DNA of 64,000 bases. Source: Tissierella praeacuta DSM 18095 (GTDB lineage: Bacteria; Bacillota; Clostridia; Tissierellales; Tissierellaceae). Below are positions 8,645-17,339 of this stretch, piece after piece (positions within the stretch are counted from its first letter, which is position 1; each line of letters begins with the position of its first letter). The stretch covers positions 451,235 through 515,234 of the forward strand of contig NZ_FQTY01000001.1 of the NCBI RefSeq assembly GCF_900128955.1. The letters are read 5' to 3'. A program made the position numbers and the translations under genes. The notes beneath the pieces are model-generated. The model was not told the origin of the DNA. It saw nothing but the letters and a program-made list of their open reading frames with translations, and made no database searches.

Positions 8645-10063
8645 TTAATAGACTATTCCTAGCTCATCTAATGCATTTTTTACAAATTCAACATTGGATT
8701 TAGTTTCTTCAACAAGGAATGCTATATCTTCTTTTGTTACCTTGGTTACATTAACATGGTTTACTGCATTTCTAATAAGAGATTTTCTACTCTTATTTAA
8801 ATCTAATTCATATATTTTTACAAATGATGGGTCTTTTGGAAGTATAATATTTTTTCCAGGTATTTCATCAGCAGGATCACCAACTATGATTTCTATACCA
8901 TTTTCTTTAGCGAATGTAAGTTGTGGATTAATATGTTTACCTGCTCCTGTATATTCAGTTTCTTGTACTACTATTATTTGGTCTTCATCCATTTCTTGTG
9001 CTATTTTAAAGGCAGCTGATAAAGCTGTATTTCCTGCTGGTCCTCTTTCAAGTCCTTCTAATTGTGCTAATAGTTCTGTCATATAAAACACTGTTCCTTG
9101 GTTCATAGTAACATATCTGTCAATATATCTTAAAGGTCTTGCTGCAGACCTTGGAACATCAGACCTATCTGGCCAAGTAGCAAAGGGTATACCAAATCCT
9201 GTATGTCCTGTTGTAAATGATTTTTTATTAAATTGTGTATCTGATGCCATATGAAGTCCCTTTAGACTAACACTAGCAGCTATAATTTCAGTATTTGTAG
9301 CTCCTGCTTTTATTAAACCTCTAGCAGTACCAGTTAAATTTCCTCCACCTGCATTTGTAACCACTACTACATCTGGATCTTTTCCTTCTCTTTCTCTAAA
9401 CTCCATAGATAATTCATAACCTAAAGTTTCAACTCCTGCTATACCAAATGGAGTATATAAGGAAGCATTAAAATAACCAGTTTCTTCTAATAGTACTAGG
9501 AAAGTATAAAATAGTTCTGGCCCTACTGTAAGCTGAACTACTTCTGCACCATAGGCTTCACATGCCCTAGCCTTTTCGATTATTTCTGGTTGACCTACTC
9601 CTCTTGAGTCATAACATTCTTGTACTATAATACATTTTAATCCTTGCATAGCCGCCTGAGATGCTACTGCAGCCCCATAATTACCTGATGTAGCAGCTAT
9701 AACACCCTTATATCCTAATTTTTTTGCATGATAACAAGCTGTAGCTGCTCTTCTTGCTTTAAAGCTTCCTGAAGGATTACCTGCTTCATCTTTAATAAAA
9801 ATTCTAGCTCCTTTTCCTTTTGGTGCAAATATTCTCCCTAATTCTGTTAAATTTCTTAATTCAAATAAAGGTGTATTACCAACTCCTGTTTTTCCTTGAA
9901 TTTCCTCAATCTCTTGTAAGCTATATCCCGTTTCTCTCATCATCTTTTCATAATCAAAGGCTACACTACCTGATTCAAATATATCGTAATCCATACCTAC
10001 TGCTTTTTTCATTATCTCCGGTCTTCTTGCCATAACAGCATCATAACTCATATCTCTAGTCAC
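8645..10063 (-). CDS. ortB: 2-amino-4-oxopentanoate thiolase, beta subunit (PLP)
   Basis: A 472-residue fold-type II PLP enzyme related to threonine synthase and cysteine synthase. The motif NPSGSFKARRA contains the probable Schiff-base Lys102, and a glycine-rich phosphate-binding loop (ATSGNYGAAVAS) follows. With OrtA it cleaves 2-amino-4-oxopentanoate with CoA to acetyl-CoA and D-alanine, the last step of ornithine oxidation. GTG 10063 lies just after the ortA stop; an in-frame ATG four codons later (10051) is an alternative start. The gene lies between ortA and oraS with very short gaps, as in Clostridium sticklandii. Confidence 0.95.
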   Translation of the reverse strand: MTRDMSYDAVMARRPEIMKKAVGMDYDIFESGSVAFDYEKMMRETGYSLQEIEEIQGKTGVGNTPLFELRNLTELGRIFAPKGKGARIFIKDEAGNPSGSFKARRAATACYHAKKLGYKGVIAATSGNYGAAVASQAAMQGLKCIIVQECYDSRGVGQPEIIEKARACEAYGAEVVQLTVGPELFYTFLVLLEETGYFNASLYTPFGIAGVETLGYELSMEFREREGKDPDVVVVTNAGGGNLTGTARGLIKAGATNTEIIAASVSLKGLHMASDTQFNKKSFTTGHTGFGIPFATWPDRSDVPRSAARPLRYIDRYVTMNQGTVFYMTELLAQLEGLERGPAGNTALSAAFKIAQEMDEDQIIVVQETEYTGAGKHINPQLTFAKENGIEIIVGDPADEIPGKNIILPKDPSFVKIYELDLNKSRKSLIRNAVNHVNVTKVTKEDIAFLVEETKSNVEFVKNALDELGIVY

Positions 10064-10065
10064 TA

Positions 10066-10371
10066 TTATTCACCATCCTTTGCTAACAATTCTCTTGCTT
10101 GACGCCCTATATATAAAAGTTCAGGAACACATTTCCCAAAATCATGTTTATAGTATGGGTTAACCTCTAATAATTTACCTTCTACTGTTCTTCCAATATA
10201 AGTTTCTACTTTTACGTTATCACCAATATTTGCACTATCATTAATCAAAAATCCTTTAACCCACATTTCTAATGGTACATTTTGTGTATCTTCCGGAATA
10301 TTTGTTGCCCTTTCTCCTACTTCCAACACTATATTGTGAATCCTTACCCAATCACCACGTTTTGCATCCAT
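10066..10371 (-). CDS. ortA: 2-amino-4-oxopentanoate thiolase, alpha subunit
   Basis: A 101-residue protein, the small partner of OrtB. It has no membrane segment or cofactor motif that can be recognised; identification rests on its characteristic sequence (N-terminal AKRGDWVRIHN, C-terminal YIGRQARELL) and its place directly before ortB, from which it is separated by 2 bp. The start ATG 10371 follows AGGAGGG. A 165-bp AT-rich spacer with an inverted repeat separates it from ord. Confidence 0.93.
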   Translation of the reverse strand: MDAKRGDWVRIHNIVLEVGERATNIPEDTQNVPLEMWVKGFLINDSANIGDNVKVETYIGRTVEGKLLEVNPYYKHDFGKCVPELLYIGRQARELLAKDGE

Positions 10372-10409
10372 TTATATCCCTCCTAGGCTTACGCCAATTT
10401 TAAATTTTA

Positions 10410-10456
10410 AATTGTGAATTGTAAATGAAAAATAAGTACATTCACAATTCACAATT
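10410..10456. repeat. Imperfect inverted repeat between ord and ortA
   Basis: Arms 10410-10427 and 10439-10456 are 18 bp each with one mismatch, around an 11-nt A-rich loop. A further copy-like piece (CAATTG...CAATTG) lies at about 10512-10533. The spacer is otherwise empty. It could reduce transcription from ord into ortA, stabilise mRNA, or be a small dispersed repeat; nothing here decides. Confidence 0.55.
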
Positions 10457-10536
10457 AATTTTTATATAATAAATTACTAAATTTATTAGTCTTGCAATTA
10501 TGTTTTAATTCTCAATTGCTCTTTGACAATTGTTAA

Positions 10537-11586
10537 TTAGTCTTCTATTAATTCTCTCATATCTCCCATAATAGCCCTTGGCACTGGTAAATCTATCATA
10601 GTTTTTAAACCAGGTCGTGCATTTATTACATTTGGAATCATATTAACTGTCATAGCTATTGTTCCAATGCCACCAGGTACTTCTGGAGTAATTTGCATAT
10701 TTACATTTGGCGTACCTTTTATAGTTATATAGTCTCCAGTTGTTCCCCCTTCTAATTGTGGTTCTACTTGCTGCGGATGAAGCATTTCAATCTTTAACTC
10801 TCCATCAACATAACCAAATCCCTTCATATTACATCCAGCTACATCTCCTGGCTGTACTTCTGCATAAGGAGCTTTCCTATATACTGATGACACAATTGGT
10901 GCTCTGTGTAGTTCAATTTCATCACTTAATTTCCATCCCAATGCATCTGCTATCATAGTAATAGATTCTGGAAATCCTACATGTCCAGCTAAATTATTTT
11001 CTGCTACTCTCTTATTAAATTCTTCTACAGTTATACCAACTCCTTGTCCATGCATTACAGCTGGTCCAAAGGGAGAAAGATTATTTATTCTCTCTGCCTT
11101 AATACTTTCAACATCTATACATGCTCCAGTAAGTGTAATTACTAATAAATCCATTATAAGTCCTGGATTTATACCAGTACCTAAGACAGTAACACCATTT
11201 TCTTTTGCTATTTTATCTAGTTCCTTAGCTAATTCTGGTTCTTGTGCTTGTGGATACGCCATTTCCTCAGCAGTAGACACTACATTAATTTTTCTTTCAA
11301 GACAATATTTCATCTTATCAAATGAATCTCTTGTGAAGGAATCAGTAGCAATTACTACAATATCAGCTACCCCTTCTTTTATAACATCTTCATAGGATCC
11401 TGTAAGTAAATCTTCTCTATCTCCTCTTTCCATATCTAAAAAATCATACATAGATTTACCTATTTTGTCACCTCTTACAACTGCTCCAACTATTTCTACA
11501 CCTTTTTTGTTTAAAAGCATTTCTGCAATACCTTTACCCATTGAGCCTAAACCCCATACTATAACTTTTACGTTTTCTTTTCTCAT
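10537..11586 (-). CDS. ord: 2,4-diaminopentanoate dehydrogenase
   Basis: A 349-residue NAD(P)-dependent oxidative deaminase that converts 2,4-diaminopentanoate to 2-amino-4-oxopentanoate and ammonia. The N-terminal Rossmann fold shows VIVWGLGSMGKGIAEML, and the C-terminal half resembles dihydrodipicolinate-reductase-type catalytic domains. The start is ATG 11586, preceded by GGGAGGAATAAA; upstream in-frame codons lack a ribosome-binding site. It is the first gene of the ornithine oxidation operon and lies just downstream of a sigma-54-type promoter. Confidence 0.95.
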   Translation of the reverse strand: MRKENVKVIVWGLGSMGKGIAEMLLNKKGVEIVGAVVRGDKIGKSMYDFLDMERGDREDLLTGSYEDVIKEGVADIVVIATDSFTRDSFDKMKYCLERKINVVSTAEEMAYPQAQEPELAKELDKIAKENGVTVLGTGINPGLIMDLLVITLTGACIDVESIKAERINNLSPFGPAVMHGQGVGITVEEFNKRVAENNLAGHVGFPESITMIADALGWKLSDEIELHRAPIVSSVYRKAPYAEVQPGDVAGCNMKGFGYVDGELKIEMLHPQQVEPQLEGGTTGDYITIKGTPNVNMQITPEVPGGIGTIAMTVNMIPNVINARPGLKTMIDLPVPRAIMGDMRELIED

Positions 11587-11633
11587 TTTATTCCTCCCTA
11601 ATTTTATTTTCATTTTCACCTTATAATTATATA

Positions 11634-11650
11634 TGCAATATTTTTGCCAA
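11634..11650 (-). promoter_or_regulatory. -24/-12 (sigma-54) promoter of the ornithine operon
   Basis: The minus strand reads TTGGCAAAAATATTGCA. This matches the RpoN consensus TTGGCAC-N5-TTGCA with the GG and GC elements at the correct spacing and only the base after GGCA differing. It lies 48 bp upstream of the ord start. The divergent-free arrangement with a sigma-54 activator gene immediately upstream strongly supports it. RpoN itself is not in the window. Confidence 0.85.
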
Positions 11651-11684
11651 CTATTTATTTAATTACAATTTTATATAATAGTGT

Positions 11685-11707
11685 GTATTTTAGGTAATTT
11701 AAAATAC
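11685..11707. promoter_or_regulatory. Candidate upstream activator site for the sigma-54 regulator
   Basis: A perfect 8-bp inverted repeat, GTATTTTA and TAAAATAC with a 7-bp spacer, centred about 46 bp upstream of the -24 element. It lies between the terminator of the regulator gene and the ord promoter, where an enhancer for the PAS-AAA-Fis protein would be expected. AT-rich context makes chance symmetry possible. Confidence 0.45.
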
Positions 11708-11753
11708 TAAAGCGAAATATTTTCTAATAATTTGCAATTTTTAAACTAAAAAA

Positions 11754-11793
11754 ACGCAAAAATATTTGCATTGTAATGCCTATATTTTTGCGT
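11754..11793 (-). terminator. Intrinsic terminator of the sigma-54 regulator gene
   Basis: 12-bp perfect stem (11754-11765 with 11782-11793) with a loop holding a second small stem (GCATT/AATGC), followed on the minus strand by six T. The right arm covers the last codons of the regulator gene. It insulates the sigma-54 promoter of ord from read-through. Confidence 0.8.
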
Positions 11794-13204
11794 CAGCTCC
11801 ATATTTCTTTAACTTATGCTGTAAAGTTTGTCTTTTTATTCCCAACTCCCTAGCAGTTTTAGATATATTATATTGGTTATTTCTTAAAGTACCAAATATA
11901 ATATCTTTTTCTAAATCCTCCAAAATATTAGGTAAAGATTTATTTTTTTCTTGAAAAACAGCTGAATTTTTCAAAGGTTTATCTTGCATTATATGAATCG
12001 ACGAAATAAAATCTTCTCTTTTTAAGGTCTTTTCATCATCATTTATTATGTTCATAGCTCCTTCTATTACATTGCCTAATTCCCTAACATTTCCAGGCCA
12101 AGAATATTCCATAAAAGAATTTAATATATCTTCAGAAATATTTTCTACCTTTTTTCCAAATAAAGAGTTATATTTATTAATAAAATAATTTGATAATAAA
12201 TATATATCACTTTTTCTTTCAGTTAATAATGGTATACGTATGGAAATAACATTTAATCTATAGTATAAATCTTTCCTGAGAATTCCCTTTTTTAAGCTTT
12301 CTGTTGGTTCTTCATTTGTTGTAGCTATTATTCGTACATCAATTGGTATATCCTTTATTCCTCCAACTCGTCTTATATATCCCTCTTGTAATACCCTTAA
12401 AAGCTTTGCTTGCAAGGATAAAGACATGGAATTAATCTCATCTAACATTAAAGTTCCGCCATTAGCCTGTTCAAAAATCCCTTCCCTTTCTATTGCACCA
12501 GTAAATCCTCCCTTATCAGTTCCAAACAGTATTCCTTCTAAAAGTGTTTCTGGTATAGCAGCACAATTTTGAGCTATAAAAGGCTTATCTGCCCTTATTC
12601 CTCCATAATGAATACTTTGAGCAAATAATTCTTTGCCAGTCCCTGTTTCTCCATATATTAATACAGATGAACTTGAATTAGTAGCTTTTTTGGCTATTCT
12701 CTTAGCTAATGATATGGATATATCTTCACCTATAATATCATCAAAATTATATCTTTTTATCTTAGATTTAAAATTCTTTTTATAAGATTTTGCTGAAGAT
12801 AATTCATTTTGTAGTTCTATTAACTGATCTGACAAATTTTTAATATGTGTTATATTATTAGCTATTTCAAGAGCCCCTATTATCTTTTCGTCAGCATAAA
12901 GTGGTATGGTAGAATTTATAGTAGTTATTTTCTGTCCTTTAAAATTTAAATAGGATTGAGTACTATTTAAAATTGCCTGTCCAGTATGTAAAACTTTTAT
13001 TAAAGTGGAGGTTTCTTCATTTAAACTTGGAAATATTTCTAATATATCCTTTTCAACAACTTGTTCTCTATCTACCCCCTCTAATCTAGCCATAACTTCA
13101 TTATAGATAACAGTTCTCCTCTCATTATCTATTACATGAATTCCTATGTCTGCATGATGCAAGATATTTTGCATTATTATTTTATTTAAATCAACCTTCT
13201 TCAT
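11780..13204 (-). CDS. PAS-AAA+-Fis sigma-54-dependent activator, probable regulator of ornithine oxidation
   Basis: A 474-residue enhancer-binding protein. Residues about 10-125 form a PAS sensor domain and 155-390 the AAA+ domain, with Walker A GETGTGKE (about 185-192), contact loop GGFTGA (232-237; usual GAFTGA) and Walker B GGTLMLDEI (249-257). The C-terminus (about 435-472) is a Fis-type helix-turn-helix with NISKTARELGIKRQTLQ. It has no receiver domain, so it probably senses a small ligand or redox signal through PAS. It sits immediately upstream of the ord operon, which has a -24/-12 promoter, making ornithine catabolism its likely target. Ligand identity is unknown. Confidence 0.93.
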   Translation of the reverse strand: MKKVDLNKIIMQNILHHADIGIHVIDNERRTVIYNEVMARLEGVDREQVVEKDILEIFPSLNEETSTLIKVLHTGQAILNSTQSYLNFKGQKITTINSTIPLYADEKIIGALEIANNITHIKNLSDQLIELQNELSSAKSYKKNFKSKIKRYNFDDIIGEDISISLAKRIAKKATNSSSSVLIYGETGTGKELFAQSIHYGGIRADKPFIAQNCAAIPETLLEGILFGTDKGGFTGAIEREGIFEQANGGTLMLDEINSMSLSLQAKLLRVLQEGYIRRVGGIKDIPIDVRIIATTNEEPTESLKKGILRKDLYYRLNVISIRIPLLTERKSDIYLLSNYFINKYNSLFGKKVENISEDILNSFMEYSWPGNVRELGNVIEGAMNIINDDEKTLKREDFISSIHIMQDKPLKNSAVFQEKNKSLPNILEDLEKDIIFGTLRNNQYNISKTARELGIKRQTLQHKLKKYGADAKI

Positions 13205-13219
13205 TTTATCATTCCTAGC

Positions 13220-13957
13220 TTATTGATTTAATGTTATAGCAGCAATCATTCTATTTTTAGTACCATTTTCTCCCCTATAAGAATATAATTTATCTATATT
13301 ACAAGAAGTGCAAAACTTCCCCTCAAAAATATTCCTATCTTTTATACCTAAATTTATTAGATTTATCCTGTTTACTTTCCATAAATCTAAATATATTTTA
13401 TTATCTCTATTTATAATTATATCTAAATAATTAGGATACTTATCTTTAAAAAGCATTTCTACATCATGTCCTATTTCATAACAACAAGATCCTATTGAAG
13501 GCCCTATAGCCACTGAAATATCTTCTATATTACAATTAAATTTTTCATTCATATTTTCTATTATTGTTTTATTAATATTATTTAAGGTTCCTTTCCATCC
13601 AGCATGAGCTAAAGCTATGACTTCTTTAGTCTTATCATAAAAATAAATAGGTACACAATCAGCATGATAGGTACAAATAGCTACATTTTTTTTATTTGTT
13701 ATAAGTCCATCTTTTTCTTGTAAGCTCACCTTAATATTATCTTGATCTCTAATGATTAACACATCTGTTCCATGAACTTGTTTCGCCCTATATATATTTT
13801 CCTCAGGTATATTTAATAATTCAGATAAATTATTAAATAATTTATCTTGTTCCCAGCCCACTCTAGTGGAAAAAATATGCTTCATTTTTTTATCAAAATT
13901 AAAACCTTCTATTTCATAATATAATATGTCTTTTTTGTTTTTTTCTATAACTCCCAT
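13220..13957 (-). CDS. pgeF: Peptidoglycan editing factor PgeF (laccase-domain, YlmD/YfiH family)
   Basis: A 245-residue protein of the polyphenol-oxidase/multicopper-domain family now regarded as peptidoglycan editing factor PgeF or a purine nucleoside phosphorylase. Metal/catalytic residues are visible in CTYHADCVPIYF, HAGWKGTL and CCYEIG. The length is normal. It is followed 15 bp downstream by the sigma-54 regulator gene and preceded by nrdR, an order resembling the ylm region next to sigE-sigG in other Firmicutes. The exact substrate is not readable from sequence. Confidence 0.9.
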   Translation of the reverse strand: MGVIEKNKKDILYYEIEGFNFDKKMKHIFSTRVGWEQDKLFNNLSELLNIPEENIYRAKQVHGTDVLIIRDQDNIKVSLQEKDGLITNKKNVAICTYHADCVPIYFYDKTKEVIALAHAGWKGTLNNINKTIIENMNEKFNCNIEDISVAIGPSIGSCCYEIGHDVEMLFKDKYPNYLDIIINRDNKIYLDLWKVNRINLINLGIKDRNIFEGKFCTSCNIDKLYSYRGENGTKNRMIAAITLNQ

Positions 13958-13966
13958 ATTTATCTC

Positions 13967-14425
13967 CTATTTTCCTTCATCTAATATCTTTTTTAACTCT
14001 TCCATAAATGAATTTAAATCTTTAAATTGTCTATATACTGATGCAAATCTTACATATGCTACTTCATCAATATCTTTTAACTTATCCATTACCATTTCAC
14101 CAATCTTTTCAGATTTTATTTCTCTTTGTAAAGAATTGTCCAAATTCTTTTCAATCTCATCTACTAAATTTTCAATTGTATTTATTGAAACAGGTCTTTT
14201 TTCACATGCTTTTATTATTCCGTTTAAAAGTTTATTTCTATCATATGATTCCCTATTCCCATTCTTTTTTACTATAATTAAAGGTATTTCTTCAATCTTT
14301 TCATATGTGGTAAACCTCTTACTACATTTCATACATTCTCGTCTTCTTCGAATTGTTTGTCCCTCATCAGTAGGTCTAGAATCTATTACCTTTGATTCAA
14401 AGTATGAACAAAATGGACATTTCAT
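13967..14425 (-). CDS. nrdR: Transcriptional repressor NrdR
   Basis: A 152-residue repressor of ribonucleotide reductase genes. The N-terminal zinc ribbon has Cys3, Cys6, Cys31 and Cys34, with the basic RRRRECMKC segment. An ATP-cone domain spans about residues 49-139 and senses ATP/dATP. Length and layout match the family closely. The genes it controls are not in this window. It ends 9 bp before pgeF. Confidence 0.97.
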   Translation of the reverse strand: MKCPFCSYFESKVIDSRPTDEGQTIRRRRECMKCSKRFTTYEKIEEIPLIIVKKNGNRESYDRNKLLNGIIKACEKRPVSINTIENLVDEIEKNLDNSLQREIKSEKIGEMVMDKLKDIDEVAYVRFASVYRQFKDLNSFMEELKKILDEGK

Positions 14426-14481
14426 ATTTTCACCTCTTTCAATGTTTTCAATTTTATTATATTATAACGAATAAAAAAAGT

Positions 14482-14730
14482 CTAATTAGATATTTCACTC
14501 TTATAATCCACTAAAATAGTATCTGTACCTATTTTTATTATATCATTCCAATCAATAGCTATTTCAGAATTTTTTCCGAATATTCCTAAAATCTTACTAA
14601 TTCCATTTATTATTATTGAATCTATACACCCATTTTCTAGATTTAATTCAAAATCATCAATGTATCCCATTCTTTCTCCATTATTTATATTTATTATTTC
14701 TTTTTCCCTTATTTCTGATAATTTTAACAT
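14482..14730 (-). CDS. YlmC/YmxH family PRC-barrel sporulation protein
   Basis: An 82-residue PRC-barrel-like protein (KLSEIREKEIININNGERMG, then IDDFELN). The YlmC/YmxH family is found in spore formers, commonly beside sigG or the spoIIG region as here. It has no signal peptide or membrane segment. The start at 14730 follows AAAGGGGTGGGATT. A long perfect palindrome lies between it and sigG. Molecular role is unknown. Confidence 0.85.
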   Translation of the reverse strand: MLKLSEIREKEIININNGERMGYIDDFELNLENGCIDSIIINGISKILGIFGKNSEIAIDWNDIIKIGTDTILVDYKSEISN

Positions 14731-14748
14731 AATCCCACCCCTTTAAAA

Positions 14749-14792
14749 ATATTTCACCCTTATTATGATATATCATAATAAGGGTGAAATAT
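14749..14792 (-). terminator. 44-bp perfect palindrome, terminator between sigG and ylmC
   Basis: Positions 14749-14770 are the exact reverse complement of 14771-14792. On the minus strand the hairpin lies 17 bp after the sigG stop and is followed by TTTTT, so it reads as a strong intrinsic terminator. Perfect symmetry over 22 bp per arm without a loop is unusual and could also make a protein-binding site. Confidence 0.75.
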
Positions 14793-14808
14793 GACTAGAA
14801 TTTAGTAA

Positions 14809-15582
14809 TTAAACATATTTTCTCATTTGTCTTAATGCATTTTTTTCTAACCTTGATACCTGAGCTTGTGAAATTCCTATTTCTTCTGCAACCTCCATTT
14901 GAGTTTTTCCCTCATAAAATCTTAAGTTTAAAATTTGTTTTTCTCTATTATTTAATTTATCCATAGCTTCTCTAAGTGCTATTTCTCTCAACCATATTTC
15001 ATCTTCGGCTTTTTCATCCTTAACTTGATCCATGACGAATATAGCATCCCCTCCATCATGAAATATAGGCTCAAATAACGAAACAGGCTCTTGAATTGCT
15101 TCTAATGCAAATACTACATCTTCCTTCGGCAGGTTTAACTCTTCTGCTATTTCATATATAGTGGGCTCCTTAGAATTCCTATTAATCAATTGTTCCCTAG
15201 CATTTAAAGCCTTATAGGCAATATCCCTGAGAGATCTAGATACCCTAATAGAGTTATTATCTCTTAAATATCTCCTTATCTCTCCTATAATCATAGGTAC
15301 AGCATAGGTTGAAAATCTTACATTTTGACTCAAATCAAAATTATCAATAGCCTTTATCAAACCAATACAACCTACCTGAAATAAATCATCAACATGTTCT
15401 CCTCGTCTATTAAATCTCTGAATAATACTAAGTACCAATCTTAAATTACCCTGTATAAATTCTTCCCTTGCTTTTAAATCTCCTGCTTTTATTTTAATGA
15501 ATAATTTTTGCATTTCATCATTAGTTAGTACTGGAAGCTTTGAAGTATTTACTCCACATATCTCAACTTTAGACATATGCAT
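14809..15582 (-). CDS. sigG: RNA polymerase sporulation sigma factor SigG
   Basis: A 257-residue late forespore sigma factor. The N-terminus contains KVEICGVNTSKLPVLTN, diagnostic of SigG. Region 2 (FIQGNLRLVLSIIQRF, DLFQVGCIGLIKAI) and region 4 (YEGKTQMEVAEEIGISQAQVSRLEK) are intact. Start 15582 is favoured by an AGGA 9 bases upstream; an ATG two codons later is possible. It follows sigE after a 97-bp gap with a hairpin. Expression in other spore formers depends on sigma-F; a TGAATA at 15647-15652 on the minus strand is reminiscent of a forespore -35 but no convincing -10 was found. Confidence 0.97.
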   Translation of the reverse strand: MHMSKVEICGVNTSKLPVLTNDEMQKLFIKIKAGDLKAREEFIQGNLRLVLSIIQRFNRRGEHVDDLFQVGCIGLIKAIDNFDLSQNVRFSTYAVPMIIGEIRRYLRDNNSIRVSRSLRDIAYKALNAREQLINRNSKEPTIYEIAEELNLPKEDVVFALEAIQEPVSLFEPIFHDGGDAIFVMDQVKDEKAEDEIWLREIALREAMDKLNNREKQILNLRFYEGKTQMEVAEEIGISQAQVSRLEKNALRQMRKYV

Positions 15583-15630
15583 TTACTTTCATCCTTTCAT
15601 GCTGTATTGCCCCTTTCGTATAAAATTATT

Positions 15631-15671
15631 GCCTCTAATATTATTTTTATTCAGAAAATAATATTAGAAGC
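15631..15671 (-). terminator. Hairpin between sigE and sigG
   Basis: 17-bp arms (15631-15647 and 15655-15671) with one mismatch that is a G-U pair in RNA, lying just after the sigE stop. The downstream stretch AATAATTTTAT is only moderately T-rich, so it may be a weak terminator or an RNA-stabilising stem. Confidence 0.5.
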
Positions 15672-15679
15672 AAACCAAT

Positions 15680-16396
15680 TTACATCAATTTTACCATTTC
15701 TTTCCTAAGCCTTTTGATTATTCTTTTTTCTAATCTTGATATATAGGATTGAGAAATCCCTAGTAAATCAGCTACTTCTTTTTGAGTCTTTTCTTTTCCA
15801 TTATAAAGACCAAATCTCATTTCTATTATAGCCTTTTCTCTACTAGAAAGCTTACTTATAGCCTGTTTAAGAAGGGTTTTATCTACTTCCATCTCTATAT
15901 CTTTAAATATTACATCCCCATCTGTACCAAGAATATCAGATAACAAAAGCTCGTTCCCATCCCAATCAATATTCAATGGTTCATCTAAAGATATTTCTGA
16001 TTTCATTTTGCTAGTTCGTCTCAAGTACATTAAAATTTCATTTTCTATGCATTTAGATGCATAGGTAGCTAATTTTATATTTTTATCTGGATCAAATGTA
16101 TTTACAGCTTTAATTAACCCTATTGTACCTATTGAAATAAGATCTTCTATGGATATTTTTGTATTTTCAAACTTTCTTGCTATATATACTACCAATCTTA
16201 AATTTCTTTCAATAAGAATACCTTTTATGCTTTCATCTTCCTTAAGTAAGGATAAGTAATATTCCTCTTCTTCAGGTTTTAGAGGAGGAGGCAATACTTC
16301 TCCACTACCAATATAATAAATCCCCCTATTTAACTTTAATTTATTTAATATCTTATTTAAGAGTATATGTAATTTCATTTTAATTTTTGTTAACAT
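15680..16396 (-). CDS. sigE: RNA polymerase sporulation sigma factor SigE (pro-sigma-E)
   Basis: A 238-residue early mother-cell sigma factor made as a precursor. Residues 1 to about 28 form the basic, amphipathic pro-sequence, followed by [13 protein letters not shown], which corresponds to the SpoIIGA processing region. Regions 2 and 4 are highly conserved ([49 protein letters not shown]). The start at 16396 is fixed by AGGGGGA six bases upstream and overlaps the end of spoIIGA by 17 bp, indicating coupled expression in a spoIIG operon. Confidence 0.97.
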   Translation of the reverse strand: MLTKIKMKLHILLNKILNKLKLNRGIYYIGSGEVLPPPLKPEEEEYYLSLLKEDESIKGILIERNLRLVVYIARKFENTKISIEDLISIGTIGLIKAVNTFDPDKNIKLATYASKCIENEILMYLRRTSKMKSEISLDEPLNIDWDGNELLLSDILGTDGDVIFKDIEMEVDKTLLKQAISKLSSREKAIIEMRFGLYNGKEKTQKEVADLLGISQSYISRLEKRIIKRLRKEMVKLM

Positions 16397-17300
16397 TTAA
16401 ATTCCCCCTATTTAATATACTTAAATTCAATAAACCCCTATAATTATTATCTATTGAAAGTTTATCATTAACTATACCTATTAACAGCTCATCATGAATT
16501 TCTTCAAGTCCATTCTCTATAATCTTTATATAATCTGGTTTAAATCCTATTAACATACCATGTTTTGAACCAACTGATTTAAAAGGTATAAATCTAATGA
16601 TTATTTCTTCTTCTAGTTCTTTCATGGCATTTTCTATAGCTGTAAAATCATTTTCTTTTTTATAATCAAAAATTTGTCTTATTGGCTGAGGCAATAGCTT
16701 ATCTATTACCTTATACTCTACAACAAAAACTGGTAATTTAGATAATGGCTCTATTAGTGAATTTCCTGTATCCGTTAGTGCTACAAAAGATGAGCTTTCA
16801 TTATTTAAGTAAACAGTTACCTCCAATAATTCTTTTTCTTGTGATAATTTTTCTTGATAATAATAAAGTATGTTTTTTATCATAATTCCGCTTAATATTA
16901 TTCCCATTATTATATATTTTACAGGAAATCCTCCTACTGTCTTATGTTTAAACAATATATTATAATGAGTATTATTAAAATAATAAATTCCTAAACTTGC
17001 TCCTGCAAATATAAAGGATATAATATAAAAAGCTGACAATTGTTTTATATATAAAACAAAGGATTTGGAATTATATGCCAATTTTATTATAATTATTGAT
17101 ATAATTATTTTCATATAAAACTTTGTAAGAAAATCCAAGAATGGAAAAAACAAAACAAAGGGATACAAGGCCGATATTGTTGCTGTAATAAAAATTCTGC
17201 TTTTTTTTGCTTTTGTTCTGGTTATAAATTTTGTACTTTGTAATATGGCATAGTTTATAATAAAATTTTCAATAAATAAATATTCAGCTATTATATACAA
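16380..17300 (-). CDS. spoIIGA: Sigma-E processing peptidase SpoIIGA
   Basis: A 306-residue membrane aspartic-type protease that cleaves pro-sigma-E at the asymmetric septum. The N-terminal half has about five hydrophobic segments. The C-terminal protease domain has [14 protein letters not shown], containing the catalytic Asp in DTGN. The start is TTG 17300, seven bases after AGGAGG. It directly precedes and overlaps sigE. A promoter with a long spacer like that of Bacillus subtilis spoIIG lies just upstream. Confidence 0.95.
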   Translation of the reverse strand: MYIIAEYLFIENFIINYAILQSTKFITRTKAKKSRIFITATISALYPFVLFFPFLDFLTKFYMKIIISIIIIKLAYNSKSFVLYIKQLSAFYIISFIFAGASLGIYYFNNTHYNILFKHKTVGGFPVKYIIMGIILSGIMIKNILYYYQEKLSQEKELLEVTVYLNNESSSFVALTDTGNSLIEPLSKLPVFVVEYKVIDKLLPQPIRQIFDYKKENDFTAIENAMKELEEEIIIRFIPFKSVGSKHGMLIGFKPDYIKIIENGLEEIHDELLIGIVNDKLSIDNNYRGLLNLSILNRGNLNVNKN

Positions 17301-17339
17301 AGGAATACCTCCTTTGATTTATTTTATTCTCTAATAAAG

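Noticed and set aside
8268..9086. Antisense frames over oraS and ortB
   Set aside because: No SD sequences and low-complexity S/P/T-rich translations typical of shadow frames opposite strong genes.
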